From a virus, in IMG/VR virus record IMGVR_UViG_3300031227_000219, positions 1-33,629 of that record: DNA of 33,629 nucleotides. One strand, written 5' to 3'. Both the position numbers and the translations under genes were made by a program. The notes beneath the pieces were generated by a model. The model was not told the origin of the DNA, did no database searches, and saw nothing but the letters and a program-made list of their open reading frames with translations. Positions 1-8,500 of the stretch are shown piece after piece (the first letter of the stretch is position 1; every line of letters starts with the position of its first letter).

Positions 1-50
1 GAAGTTTCGACCGAAATGGCCCATTTTGATTACTTGATATAGTCAAAAGT

Positions 51-77
51 TCACAATTCTTTTATATTTAGGTTTGT
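51..77 (+). promoter_or_regulatory. Copy 1 of recurrent T-rich intergenic element (candidate phage promoter)
   Basis: The sequence reads TCACAATTCTTTTATATTTA and lies about 40-60 bases upstream of the first gene. It matches elements near 8431, 8991, 18271 and 33507 that share TCACAATTTTTTTATATTCT; this copy lacks the CTCTCTT tail. Recurrence only in gaps upstream of genes suggests a promoter or transcript-processing site. No classical -35/-10 pair is obvious. Confidence 0.45.
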
Positions 78-109
78 AGTAGAGAAAAAAAGTTAATGGA
101 GGCTTACTG

Positions 110-892
110 ATGAAACGACGTGGAAGCTCATTTTATAGGTCGGAAGTTGCTCCAATGTTCCAACAATTTAGTGTTGGCGACATTGTGACGCCGCTCTTTT
201 TGGACACTTACCCGGTCGTTCATGGGACGATTGTTGATGTGCGGCCCAAAGAGGCCAAGATTTATGTAGCGTGGAATAATGGTCCTATAAAACAACATGA
301 CCCTGATGAGATACAGGTTGTGCCTTTTGAGGCTCGCCGGGTATCACGAGTTGTCAAGAAAAGCAAAGATTTGAAGTCTGAAGACAAGTATGTTGGTGAT
401 CCCAAGACGCATGGAATTGATAAGCCCCGTGGCGGCGGCTTTTCGATATTACAAGATTTAGCTGATGACTTACATGAAGAGAGTTATGAAGAGGCCCAAA
501 AGCAGACTAAAGAAATTGAGAAAGAATTGAAGAATCGTCGTGGGAGCAGATTAGGCGAAACTCTTCTCGAAAAGTCTACGACTTGGCATGAAGATGGTTC
601 AGTAGAAAAGAAAGTAAGGATGTGGGAAGACGATTACGACTATGATGGTGATGAATACGATGATGAAGACGATGAAGATGAGGTTTTTGAGGTTAGTGAT
701 TTGCGTCGTGCTGTTTATCATAATGAACGTGGTAGAATATACAGGCGGACTCGTCTTGAAGGTGATTCAAGCGTGTTGATATGTCCACGTTGCAAGAGTG
801 ATGGCTTAGAATTACAGCCATTTACGAAAAGCGTGAAGATATACATTTGTCCTGAATGTGGATGGAAAATTACAACTGACAAGCTTATATAG
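110..892 (+). CDS. Hypothetical phage protein with SH3/KOW-like start and C-terminal zinc ribbon
   Basis: The gene encodes 260 aa and starts at an ATG preceded by TGGAGG. Residues about 20-70 (GDIVTPLF...HGTIVDVRP...VAWNNG) look like a small beta-barrel of SH3/KOW type. A charged helical middle and a very acidic D/E stretch follow around residues 180-195. The end carries two CxxC pairs (CPRC and CPEC), a typical zinc ribbon. The domains suggest nucleic-acid or protein binding, but I do not recognise the family and assign no function. It is the first gene after a recurrent intergenic element and lies 9 bases before the next gene. Confidence 0.85.
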   Translation: MKRRGSSFYRSEVAPMFQQFSVGDIVTPLFLDTYPVVHGTIVDVRPKEAKIYVAWNNGPIKQHDPDEIQVVPFEARRVSRVVKKSKDLKSEDKYVGDPKTHGIDKPRGGGFSILQDLADDLHEESYEEAQKQTKEIEKELKNRRGSRLGETLLEKSTTWHEDGSVEKKVRMWEDDYDYDGDEYDDEDDEDEVFEVSDLRRAVYHNERGRIYRRTRLEGDSSVLICPRCKSDGLELQPFTKSVKIYICPECGWKITTDKLI

Positions 893-901
893 GAGAATCT
901 G

Positions 902-1294
902 ATGAACGAGAAAAGAGTAGCAAAAAAACTGCTTAGATTAGCAAAAGAGTGTTTGGGTGTAAGTCTGAGTGATGAAGCTAGTGAATTATTATTATACATA
1001 AATAACGATGCTCAATTGTACAGACAACAATTTATTCCGATAGTAAAGAATTTGATGCTCAAGCGCGCGAAGGGCATCTATGATAGTCTTAAGGCTGTGA
1101 AGTTGTTTATGTATTTGGTAGATGCTGGTGCCAAGAAGTATATTAAGGAATTTGGTTCGCCAGGTGATAGTATGCGCAGTATGTTTCCCAAGTCTGTGCG
1201 TCTTAAAGTTGCCGAAGAGTTGCGTGATGACTTTGAGGATGAGGCAGACCTTGGGAATTGGGACGATTTCATTCCTGCGAAGTATCAGGTATAA
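902..1294 (+). CDS. Hypothetical protein with N-terminal amphipathic tag
   Basis: The gene encodes 130 aa with a GGAG site before its ATG. It opens with MNEKRVAKKLLRLAKECLG, the clearest form of the helix that recurs at the start of many unrelated proteins in this window. The remainder is helical and charged, with an acidic C-terminal part (ELRDDFEDEADLGNWDDF). No enzymatic motif is visible. At DNA level the segment AGATTAGCAAAAGAG is shared with the start of the gene at 3594, which hints that the 5' segment was copied between genes. I infer a virion or packaged protein; the function is unknown. Confidence 0.8.
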   Translation: MNEKRVAKKLLRLAKECLGVSLSDEASELLLYINNDAQLYRQQFIPIVKNLMLKRAKGIYDSLKAVKLFMYLVDAGAKKYIKEFGSPGDSMRSMFPKSVRLKVAEELRDDFEDEADLGNWDDFIPAKYQV

Positions 1295-1314
1295 AATCAT
1301 AAAAGGATTTGTTG

Positions 1315-2655
1315 ATGAGGACAGCTTCAATTGAGATGCGTGAAGAAAGGGGCCAGTTGATTGTAACTGGTCCTTTTATAGAGATGAGAGAAGTATTCCC
1401 TAAGTTGAAAAGCAGGGGATTCAAGTATAATAGTTCGGACAAGAGTTGGCGCATAGAGAAGTCACAGTTGACTGCTCGCAAGTTGAAGAATTTAGACAAA
1501 TTATTGGACAATAGCAGGAATGAGACATTAGTTCAAATGGCGTCAGCGAAGGATGTTTTGGACAAGCTAGATGGCTTACAGTTTTTTCGTGTTGAGTATA
1601 ATGGCAAAAAGGGATTTGCCATTCATGGCAATGTTTTTGATTTCAAAGAAATTGTCAAGAAAGCTGGGGGGCGCTGGAATAGGGGTGCTTCAAGATATGA
1701 TTTTGAGTACTATAATTTTGACGTAGACAAATTAGAATTGGTAGTAGACAAGATACTCAAGGCAGAGAAAGATTCAAAGCGTTTACGGTCGGAAATACGC
1801 GGCAAGTTGGACAACAAGGATTTTGGGATAGTTTCTACGCATTTACGTGATTCGTATTTGTATATTATGTCAACATCCAAGAAGTATCGTGATATCATCA
1901 AGCAACATTTTCCAAAAGCTCGTTGGAAATTGCCTTATTGGATGATAAAAGTCTCTGATATTGAGTATACTAACGTAGACAAGTTCATAAAGAAAGTCAA
2001 TGAATTAGAAGAATCATCGTTTCAAGACAAGTCTAAGCCGAAGAAAGACAAGAAGCGTTCTACTTCGGCAGATTATTCATGGTCTGTCGGTGAGGGTTAT
2101 GGTGGTAAGTCTTACAAGCGTGGCACTGTTGTGGTAGCTCCTCTTTCTGATCAGAAAAAAGGATGGCCTAAGTATTTGTATATTTTGAAGACTGAGAGTA
2201 CATATTTTAGGGAAGATGGTATGAGTTTTGGCGTTGGGGATGATAGTGGTAAGTTATTTTATTATTCTGCTAGGGCGGCCACTCCTGAAGAGGCTCAGCC
2301 TTTGATAGATGAGTCAACTGAAAGGGCAAGCAAGTCAAAGGCTTTGAAGGAATTGAAAGATATTGGGCTTGATATACGCAAAAAAGGTCGTTGTCCTAAA
2401 GTTATGGTAAAGCCAAAGGGTAACAAATACGTATTGAATAGCAATTTGATACCTTATGGTGGCGGTTCATGGTTTGTAGTAGATAGTGGAGTGGTGTGGT
2501 ATGTGGTGAATAATGGCAGTGATGGGGATAATTGGGATTTAAACAATGTTCAAACTGGTGGTGCTGGCGCTATTGGGCATCGTATTAGAGATAGATTTAT
2601 AGCACAAAGAGTAGAGTATTTGGCTGGTATTATGGGCATCAAACCGAGCAAGTAG
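1315..2655 (+). CDS. Protein with repeated KxxGxxWxxxxxxW-type modules
   Basis: I place the start at ATG 1315 because AAGGA lies about 8 bases upstream, rather than at a TTG six bases earlier; this gives 446 aa. Three similar modules lie in the first half. Each has a beta-strand, then a helix, then a conserved Trp: KLKSRGFKYNSSDKSWRI, then VKKAGGRWNRGASRYDF, then IIKQHFPKARWKLPYWMI. The pattern resembles the DUF5710-type module often attached to DNA-processing proteins. A Lys-rich linker near residue 235 separates these modules from a C-terminal domain that I do not recognise. The neighbouring nuclease-like gene is compatible with a nucleic-acid role, but this is inference. Confidence 0.8.
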   Translation: MRTASIEMREERGQLIVTGPFIEMREVFPKLKSRGFKYNSSDKSWRIEKSQLTARKLKNLDKLLDNSRNETLVQMASAKDVLDKLDGLQFFRVEYNGKKGFAIHGNVFDFKEIVKKAGGRWNRGASRYDFEYYNFDVDKLELVVDKILKAEKDSKRLRSEIRGKLDNKDFGIVSTHLRDSYLYIMSTSKKYRDIIKQHFPKARWKLPYWMIKVSDIEYTNVDKFIKKVNELEESSFQDKSKPKKDKKRSTSADYSWSVGEGYGGKSYKRGTVVVAPLSDQKKGWPKYLYILKTESTYFREDGMSFGVGDDSGKLFYYSARAATPEEAQPLIDESTERASKSKALKELKDIGLDIRKKGRCPKVMVKPKGNKYVLNSNLIPYGGGSWFVVDSGVVWYVVNNGSDGDNWDLNNVQTGGAGAIGHRIRDRFIAQRVEYLAGIMGIKPSK

Positions 2656-2670
2656 ACTTTTGGGGTTGAT

Positions 2671-3135
2671 ATGTCAGAACACGAACGTATGATTGGATTG
2701 TTGTTGAGTAATCCGACTATTTTGGGAAAAGCGTTAGATTTTCCAAAGGTTTGGATACGTTGCAAAGAATATATAATTGATCCGGTTACACAAGAGAAAG
2801 CGGACTTGATATTTCAGAACAAGTATAATGCTTATCGTGCCGAACTTGATACAGTTTGTTTTGTAGTAGAGTTGAAGAGTGATCAGGCCGATCATGAGGT
2901 AGTTGGTCAGCTTCAGAAAGCAGTTGATCTTATGGCCAAGACTGGGCCGCGAATAGGCCATTGGTATGACACCAAGGGTATAGCCATTGCTAAACAGTAT
3001 ACAGCTAGTGGGTTGCGCTTGCTTCATAATGCGGGTTTTCGTGCGTTTTTATGGGGAGAGTCGGAAGAATCAGGTGTTTTTCTTAGAGAGCTTAGTTCTA
3101 AGAAACGCAAGAAAAAATCGTTTGCGGTAACATAG
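2671..3135 (+). CDS. Probable PD-(D/E)XK-fold nuclease
   Basis: The gene encodes 154 aa. The arrangement KADLIFQNKY (about residues 44-53), then FVVELKSD (residues 64-71, with E67-x-K69), then a helix VVGQLQKAVDLM fits the PD-(D/E)XK core: an acidic residue on one strand, E-x-K on the next, and a following helix with Q. NucS/DUF91-like and VRR-type proteins share this layout. The tail is Lys-rich (SKKRKKK). It lies 15 bases after the module-repeat gene and upstream of tagged small proteins. The fold assignment is from motif only; cleavage activity and target are unknown. Confidence 0.65.
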   Translation: MSEHERMIGLLLSNPTILGKALDFPKVWIRCKEYIIDPVTQEKADLIFQNKYNAYRAELDTVCFVVELKSDQADHEVVGQLQKAVDLMAKTGPRIGHWYDTKGIAIAKQYTASGLRLLHNAGFRAFLWGESEESGVFLRELSSKKRKKKSFAVT

Positions 3136-3169
3136 CAATTTGAATTATTTGTTACCAAGGAGTCAAGTA

Positions 3170-3592
3170 ATGAATTGCAAAAAATTGGCACAGGAGTTAG
3201 TGAGGCTTGCAAAGGTTTTGATAAGTGAGGATGATGGATTTATGGATAGCGAGGCTTATCTTTCTCAGGACGATGTTGATCTTGCGATTGGCCAGCAGTT
3301 TGTTGCGAGCATGAATGACCGTGATTATTTGACTTTTGAAGAAGTAAAAGTTCTTTGTGTTTCATGTGCTGACAAGATGAAAGAAGCCGGCGTAACACGA
3401 ATCAAGAAGTCGAGTTTTTCTCGTGTTGCCAAAATGACTTGGGATGAATGTATTGCTGAGGCAAAAGCTACTGGCAAGACCAACCCCGAGGCTTTTTGTG
3501 GATGGCTTCGTGCTTATGGACCACATGGAACGGTAAAGCCTTCGAAGCCTGGCAAAGTCCCAAAGGGGTATCATCCACAAAAGGGGAAGTAA
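3170..3592 (+). CDS. Tagged hypothetical protein
   Basis: I start the gene at ATG 3170 because CCAAGGAG lies just upstream; an alternative frame extension begins at 3140. The product is 140 aa. It opens with MNCKKLAQELVRLAKVLIS, a strong copy of the shared N-terminal helix, followed directly by EDD and then by YLSQDDVD, a form of the MxSQDD motif seen in the acidic head proteins. The C-terminal half is Lys/Pro/Gly-rich (KPSKPGKVPKGYHPQKGK). No enzymatic motif is visible. The ISE and SQDD stretches after the tag could be protease sites, by analogy with T4 head propeptides; this is inference. Confidence 0.75.
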   Translation: MNCKKLAQELVRLAKVLISEDDGFMDSEAYLSQDDVDLAIGQQFVASMNDRDYLTFEEVKVLCVSCADKMKEAGVTRIKKSSFSRVAKMTWDECIAEAKATGKTNPEAFCGWLRAYGPHGTVKPSKPGKVPKGYHPQKGK

Positions 3593-3593
3593 A

Positions 3594-3890
3594 ATGAACG
3601 GAAAGCAAGTAGCACAACAATTAGTAAGATTAGCAAAAGAGCTTTCTTCTGCTAGAGAGACAAAGCTTCAGAAAGAAGTAGCGAAGCGGATTGATAAAGC
3701 CTATGAGTTGATATATCAAGCAGACATTCTTTTGAGTAATTGTTATGAAGGTGACAAGAGTAGCCCAAATGACAAAGCTGTAAAAGAGATAAGGTTTGGG
3801 GTTTTGCGTCCTGCATTGAAAGAGATGGGTTCTCTCGGTTGGTCCAAACCACTTTCAAGTGTGACTTTTGTGCCTGAAAAGTTTAGGTAA
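3594..3890 (+). CDS. Tagged small protein
   Basis: This 98-aa protein begins one base after the previous stop. It opens with MNGKQVAQQLVRLAKELSS, the shared amphipathic helix. A helical region continues to about residue 55, and the C-terminus (FGVLRPALKEMG, VTFVPEKFR) may form a small domain. No known family is recognised. Tight coupling to the tagged gene before it suggests co-expression and perhaps a common destination. Confidence 0.75.
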   Translation: MNGKQVAQQLVRLAKELSSARETKLQKEVAKRIDKAYELIYQADILLSNCYEGDKSSPNDKAVKEIRFGVLRPALKEMGSLGWSKPLSSVTFVPEKFR

Positions 3891-3952
3891 TCTTCAGCCA
3901 TTGTGGTTTGAAGAAAAAACTGGTTGAAGGGAAAGAGAAACAGGAGTGAAAA

Positions 3953-4198
3953 ATGGCTTACAGTAAATCGTATCAGACAGTAGTAGCAGGTCGTGTTCGT
4001 GAGGACGAGATGCCTTTTTTCCGTCAGAACCGGATTGCGGCGCCGCCTAACACGTTCATAATTTCAAGTATTGGCGGGCAGAAGCAGCCTACAATTACAC
4101 TTACTCCTTTGGAAGACGTGAATGTAGGCAAGAAAGACAATCGCACTCAGGGTGATAATGCCTATTTACCCGGCTCCTACAACTGCATCTCGCAATAA
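3953..4198 (+). CDS. Small hypothetical protein, possibly structural
   Basis: The gene encodes 81 aa and is preceded by AGGAG about 8 bases upstream of ATG. It has no tag. The sequence is polar with beta-prone stretches (TFIISSIGG, PTITLTPLEDV), consistent with a minor virion component, but no family is recognised. The 62-base gap before it and the 89-base gap after it show no obvious promoter or strong terminator. Confidence 0.65.
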   Translation: MAYSKSYQTVVAGRVREDEMPFFRQNRIAAPPNTFIISSIGGQKQPTITLTPLEDVNVGKKDNRTQGDNAYLPGSYNCISQ

Positions 4199-4287
4199 TT
4201 ATGCTATATTGTGGATTGTTTAGGACGCAGATTGTCCGATTTTGCATTTGTGTAAAGCCGGCATAAGGAACAGATAGGAGGATTGTT

Positions 4288-4659
4288 ATGACTGGAATCA
4301 ACAATTGGGAATATGCAAAGTGGGCGATTGTTATTGGGCGTTCTTTGCGCTTCAATCCGCCCGTTGCAAATAGTGTAGAGTACAACACCGTTTTGAGTTT
4401 CATTGGTTCTGTTACGAACATAAGTCGTCAATGGCTTAAAGAGAGTGTGTATTGGAAAATGCGTACTCCTAATGTCAATTACAACATTACTCCAAATGAT
4501 TTAGGTGAAGCAGTTGTGTCAATTGGTCGCGACATGATGAAGATACCGGTTAGAGATGCCGTTGAAAGAACATGGGTTCAATGGTTGATTATAGCTACTG
4601 GTAATCGTCGTTATGGGGCCAAGGGCAATACGATTGGTTCCAAAGTAACGGTGCCCTAA
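4288..4659 (+). CDS. Hypothetical protein, paralogue of the product at 18355
   Basis: The gene encodes 123 aa with AGGAGG before the ATG. Its ending (ATGNRRYGAKGNTIGSKVTVP) closely parallels STGNRRYG....GGSKVDLP in the protein at 18355. Both begin with a W-x-YA-[KR]-W segment and are of similar length. The pair is therefore likely to derive from a duplication. The fold is probably mainly helical. Both occur among structural genes, which suggests a virion role, but nothing identifies it. Confidence 0.75.
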   Translation: MTGINNWEYAKWAIVIGRSLRFNPPVANSVEYNTVLSFIGSVTNISRQWLKESVYWKMRTPNVNYNITPNDLGEAVVSIGRDMMKIPVRDAVERTWVQWLIIATGNRRYGAKGNTIGSKVTVP

Positions 4660-4694
4660 TCTTAGCAAACAGTAATGAAAACAGGAGGAAAAGG

Positions 4695-5510
4695 ATGAGA
4701 ACGCGGAAGTCGTCTAAGGCGGAATTATATCGTGTTGCAAAGTTTATGGTTGGTGAAGAACAATACGATACGCAAGATGAAATCAAATGGCTGACTCCTA
4801 ATGGTTCAGTTATAACAGCTTCAATCTCGAAGAAGGCAAGGCAAGTAGTTGCCGGTATGTTTGGCAAGACGGCAGCACGGCCTACTCCAATTGCTTTACG
4901 CAAGCCTGAAAAAGTCAAAGCGTTGATGAAGAAGTCGGGTTTTGCTTTGTTAGAGGATGGTTCGGTTGCTTTTTGGCCGATGGTTCCGTGGGGGCCAATT
5001 CCTGATTATCGCAAGAAACCACGTAGGTTAGCGGGTGGTTTTCCTGAAGGCGACAGAGCTTGCATGTATGCGATAAATGGAAATGACGAGAAAGTAGTTC
5101 TATACAAGGCGCTGCTTGATAAGTTGATTCGTTTTAATAGGTCATTGAAAGCTGCCGGTAGTGGTGTTGTTTCGGAAGAAGAAGCTGTTAGTGATGCTAC
5201 TGATTCATTTGATGGCTTGTTTGGCGAAGCAAAGACAAAGAATCCTTATATGAGTCCTCGTTTCAGGAAGCCGCGTAAAGAGATTGGCAATGAGCTTATT
5301 GCAATGCGCTCAGACGTTGAAAGCGGCAAGTTTGATGTAGCTATGAAGCGTTTTGGCAAGCTTGAAGAGCTTGTGTTTGTTGCATTGCAAGTTTGGGAAG
5401 GTCAGAGTGAAGCTTTGACCAAACGTAGACAGCTTATGCGTACTATCATGAACGCATTTGCTAAGAATCGCGAGGAAATCATTCAGGCTCTAGCTACTGC
5501 TAAAGTGTAA
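4695..5510 (+). CDS. Hypothetical protein with weak N-terminal tag
   Basis: The gene encodes 271 aa with an AGGAGG site. The start MRTRKSSKAELYRVAKFMV resembles the shared helix and is followed by GEEQYDTQDE. A middle region (SGFALLEDGSVAFWPMVPWG, DRACMYAI) looks globular. The C-terminal 90 residues are predicted helical and charged, with heptad-like stretches (ELIAMRSDVESGKFDVAMKRF, QLMRTIMNAF). No catalytic motif is seen. An 82-base gap with a weak hairpin separates it from the head module. Confidence 0.75.
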   Translation: MRTRKSSKAELYRVAKFMVGEEQYDTQDEIKWLTPNGSVITASISKKARQVVAGMFGKTAARPTPIALRKPEKVKALMKKSGFALLEDGSVAFWPMVPWGPIPDYRKKPRRLAGGFPEGDRACMYAINGNDEKVVLYKALLDKLIRFNRSLKAAGSGVVSEEEAVSDATDSFDGLFGEAKTKNPYMSPRFRKPRKEIGNELIAMRSDVESGKFDVAMKRFGKLEELVFVALQVWEGQSEALTKRRQLMRTIMNAFAKNREEIIQALATAKV

Positions 5511-5592
5511 TTATACGTGGGGAGAACTCATTTTACGATGGGTTTTTCCCCATAACTAACTCAATTCACCTCTTGTAGTAAGCCGGATAACA

Positions 5593-7878
5593 ATGCCAGC
5601 AAGACGTTGCACCTCAGAGTCATGTTTGTTGGAAGCGGCTCACAAGAGTCGTCTTTTTTCTTTAGAACTTCCTGTTGCTGACATTTTACACAATCCGCAA
5701 CGGGAATGGTTGATTCGTTCGTTGGGCAATCGAAAGCGTGTAGCATCTGATCGTAAGATCTCGGTTGATTGGAAAAAGTTCAACGTAGAAGACTATTTTT
5801 TCACTCATTGTACAATCGTTTGTTCGGTTGTCACAGCTTCAAACGGGTACTACATAGAGCCTCCTTGTGATGAGCTTGTGAACAACAATGGAAATGCTTG
5901 GAATAACGAAGTTTTGTTATCCACGTTTAGGTCATTTGTTGGGGCTGAGAACTATTTTGAACACATGCAGGCGCCTGAGCTTTCTAAAGGAAAGATTTTA
6001 GATGCGGTTATACGCCCAGTAAACTATAAGGGCAAGAATGGCAAAACAGCCGATATTTACTATACAGATATTTTGGTAGCAACTGACCGCAAGCACATTG
6101 ATTTGGTAGAGCGGATTGAGAAAGGCGAGTTGAATACATTATCCATGGGCTGTTTTGAAGCTGGTACTTTGGTAACTATGGCTAATGGCACTCGTAAGCC
6201 TATTGAGACTATAGAAAAAGGCGAGCGAGTAATTAGTCATCGTGGTTATGCAAGAGAAGTATTGCGTCCAATTAAAACGCAATGGCTTGGCGATATGTAC
6301 AAGGTTCATGTTGAAGGAAGACCTGAGCCGATAGTTTGTACTGGGAATCATAAGTTTTGGTCATGGCAAAGACCTCCGTATTGTGCCTGTGGTTGTGGGG
6401 AATCTTTGCCTGATGCGAGTGTTTGGAATAAGCGAAAAAGTTTGAAAACGTCATTTGTAAATGGCCATAGAATGCGTGTTTTGAATCCGATGGTTGAATA
6501 TAGTGTAAGTGAGAAAGAACGACGGCTGGCGATTTTGGACGAGGCGGCGCAACCGCATTTTGAATGGAAGGAAGCTCGCGGTCTTGAGGCAGGAGCCTAT
6601 CTTACAATTCCAAGTGAATACTCGATTGGCTCAGAAGATGTTTCTGTTGCTCGTGCTCGTTTGTTGGGTCTTTATTTGGCAGAGGGTTCAATAAACAACT
6701 GTGGTGGCTATAAATCAGTTGGGTTTACTTATTCACTCTATGAGAAAGATACTCTTGCTCAAGAGACAAAAGAACTGCTTGCTAAAGAGTTTGGAGTCGA
6801 ATCATCAGTTTATGAACGAAGTGACAGAAATACGTGTGAAACCAGAACACACAAGAATGATTTTGTTACAGAATGGTTTCAAAGTCATGGCGGGCATTAT
6901 TCTTGGGCTAAGGCTATTACTGAGGGTGTATTGCATTGGCCGCTTGATGCGTTACGAGCACTTGTCGGTGGATGGCTTGATGGTGATGGGTGTATGCATG
7001 AGGGCGGTCGTAAACGAATTATAGGTGTTACTGTTAGTGCTGACTTGGCGAGTCAGATAAGTCTTATTTTGGCTCGTTTGGGAATCTATCATACGTGGAA
7101 TGTGAAGGATGAATATGAGTCTGTTGAAAATGGAGTTATTGTTCCGCATCGTAAAAGCCACTATATTACAATTCCTTCAAGTGTTGTTCATTTAGTAACA
7201 CCATTTACAATGCGGTGGAATGATGGTGACCCAAGGCCAATTCACTCGCGTTGTCATATTCAGCCATCTTCAGAGAACGTAGTTGTGCGCGTGAAGAAGG
7301 TTGAACAGTTACGTCCGATACATGATGATAATGAACTATCGACAGTATATTGTCTTGAAGTTGAAGAAGAGCATAGTCTGTTAGTTGGTGGTAGTGTAGG
7401 AGTTCAGAACTGCGTCGCCCATTGGGTTACATGTAGTAAATGTGGCAAAGAGATAGCTGATGAGAAAGACAATTGTGAGCATATCAATAAAGAGTTGATG
7501 ACATACTTTACGGATGATAAAGGTGTCAAACGTATAACAGCAGAACTCTGTGGGCGCACCTTTGAGTCGAATGGAAAAAGAGTAGGGGACCAAGAATCTG
7601 TTCAGTTTATTGAGGCAAGTTGGGTTGAGCGTCCGGCTTTTACAGGGGCAGTTTTGAATTACTATGTTAGTGATATTCCAGAAGAGAAGAAGGCGAGTCT
7701 TCTGGAATACTCTTCGATGGACACGATGTATACCAATCTTGCCCAACTGAGGGTTGCTGATACAACTGGGATGATGGCGGTTCGTCTTGCCAAGGAAGAA
7801 GTGAAACGTTTGAATCTTGTCTATCTTGTTAATCGTGTAGCAATGAATGGTGTTAAATTCAGAAAGAAGGAGGCTTGA
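5593..7878 (+). CDS. Head-assembly protein (capsid maturation protease-like, SMGC family) interrupted by an intein
   Basis: The frame encodes 761 aa; removing the intein (residues 187-606) leaves a host protein of about 341 aa. The N-extein contains SKGKILDAVIRPV, DILVATDRKHIDLVERI and GELNTLSMG. The C-extein resumes with CVAHWVTCSKCGKEI...NCEHI, then VERPAFTGA. This combination matches a conserved phage head protein encoded just upstream of scaffold and major capsid genes, often annotated as a capsid maturation protease or structural protein. The Cys residues after SMG probably bind zinc. The start lacks a good Shine-Dalgarno site, so the first few residues are uncertain. The gene order here supports a head-assembly role; proteolytic activity is not shown by a motif I can point to. 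Confidence 0.75.
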   Translation: MPARRCTSESCLLEAAHKSRLFSLELPVADILHNPQREWLIRSLGNRKRVASDRKISVDWKKFNVEDYFFTHCTIVCSVVTASNGYYIEPPCDELVNNNGNAWNNEVLLSTFRSFVGAENYFEHMQAPELSKGKILDAVIRPVNYKGKNGKTADIYYTDILVATDRKHIDLVERIEKGELNTLSMGCFEAGTLVTMANGTRKPIETIEKGERVISHRGYAREVLRPIKTQWLGDMYKVHVEGRPEPIVCTGNHKFWSWQRPPYCACGCGESLPDASVWNKRKSLKTSFVNGHRMRVLNPMVEYSVSEKERRLAILDEAAQPHFEWKEARGLEAGAYLTIPSEYSIGSEDVSVARARLLGLYLAEGSINNCGGYKSVGFTYSLYEKDTLAQETKELLAKEFGVESSVYERSDRNTCETRTHKNDFVTEWFQSHGGHYSWAKAITEGVLHWPLDALRALVGGWLDGDGCMHEGGRKRIIGVTVSADLASQISLILARLGIYHTWNVKDEYESVENGVIVPHRKSHYITIPSSVVHLVTPFTMRWNDGDPRPIHSRCHIQPSSENVVVRVKKVEQLRPIHDDNELSTVYCLEVEEEHSLLVGGSVGVQNCVAHWVTCSKCGKEIADEKDNCEHINKELMTYFTDDKGVKRITAELCGRTFESNGKRVGDQESVQFIEASWVERPAFTGAVLNYYVSDIPEEKKASLLEYSSMDTMYTNLAQLRVADTTGMMAVRLAKEEVKRLNLVYLVNRVAMNGVKFRKKEA
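6151..7410 (+). mobile_element. Intein with LAGLIDADG homing endonuclease
   Basis: This in-frame insert of 420 aa begins at Cys (CFEAGTLVTMANGTRKPI, block A) and ends VGVQN followed by Cys, so the +1 nucleophile is Cys. Block B shows TGNHKFWS, with the expected T-x-x-H. Two LAGLIDADG motifs are visible: LLGLYLAEGS and LVGGWLDGDG. The end has VYCLEVEEEHSLLVGG (block F). The penultimate residue is Gln rather than the usual His. Near residue 260 a C-x-CGCGE cluster followed by FVNGH may be a small zinc motif. It splits the conserved SMG-C motif of the host protein, a typical choice of essential target site. Confidence 0.93.
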
Positions 7879-7880
7879 GG

Positions 7881-8354
7881 ATGGTTAGGAGACGAAGGCT
7901 TACCACGAGATTAGCTGCTGCTAAGAAAGAGGAGAAGAACGAAGACAATGGCGCTCTCAAGGATGCCGACAAGGATTGGTCTGAATTGACAAAAGCATCT
8001 CAAAAAACGTCCTCTTTGAGGCGGCGGAAAGCATCTGATGATTGCCCAGGATGTAACCCGCTGATGCGTGAAATTGTGGCAATGGAAAGGGTACTTGCAC
8101 AAGGCGAAAGTGGCACAGCAGAAATTGAACAGTACGAAAAAGAAATTGATGCTCAGCCTGCTGATGTTGAAATTCTTGATGAGGCTAAAACACTTTTCGA
8201 TGAAGAGGCCGACATCATACAGGAAAGCTTGATTGTCGATGTTGGTAAAGTTGATGAGCCAATGGATTATACAGACCAAAATACAAAAATGTCTTCCGAC
8301 GATTCACTGGCAAGACAACTAATAAGTCTTGCGCAAGCTTTATTAGAAGAATAA
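7881..8354 (+). CDS. Acidic scaffold/internal-type protein with C-terminal tag-like helix
   Basis: ATG 7881 follows AGGAGG at a good distance, giving 157 aa. The N-terminus is very basic (MVRRRRLTTRLAAAKKEE) and the body acidic. Around residue 50 lies a CPGC pair. The C-terminus SLARQLISLAQALLEE resembles the amphipathic tag found at the N-terminus of other proteins. A basic start, acidic body and helical end between the head-assembly protein and the capsid gene are typical of scaffold or internal core proteins. The role is inferred from position and composition. Confidence 0.7.
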   Translation: MVRRRRLTTRLAAAKKEEKNEDNGALKDADKDWSELTKASQKTSSLRRRKASDDCPGCNPLMREIVAMERVLAQGESGTAEIEQYEKEIDAQPADVEILDEAKTLFDEEADIIQESLIVDVGKVDEPMDYTDQNTKMSSDDSLARQLISLAQALLEE

Positions 8355-8415
8355 AAAATTCCAATATGTCGCGAATTCCGCTGTAATCTCTTGTGTTAGT
8401 GGGGCTTAGGCATTG

Positions 8416-8450
8416 ATGTCATTTTTCACAATTTTTTTATATTCTCTCTT
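8416..8450 (+). promoter_or_regulatory. Copy 2 of recurrent T-rich element (candidate promoter)
   Basis: The gap 8355-8500 contains GATGTCATTTTTCACAATTTTTTTATATTCTCTCTT (written here for position only: 8416-8450). The first 26 bases are identical to copy 3 at 8977. It lies about 50 bases upstream of the tagged gene at 8501. Near-identity of two copies within 600 bases points to a conserved regulatory site. Confidence 0.5.
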
Positions 8451-8500
8451 GTATGGTGTCTTTTGTTTTTATGAGGTTTTACGAGAAAGGAAGGGATGTT

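Noticed and set aside
5538-5553. Hairpin ATGGG-TTTTTC-CCCAT before the intein gene, a possible terminator
   Set aside because: Five base pairs and no U-run after the stem; too weak to call.
6701-7024. 107-codon + strand frame inside the intein
   Set aside because: It lies in another frame of the clearly coding endonuclease domain.
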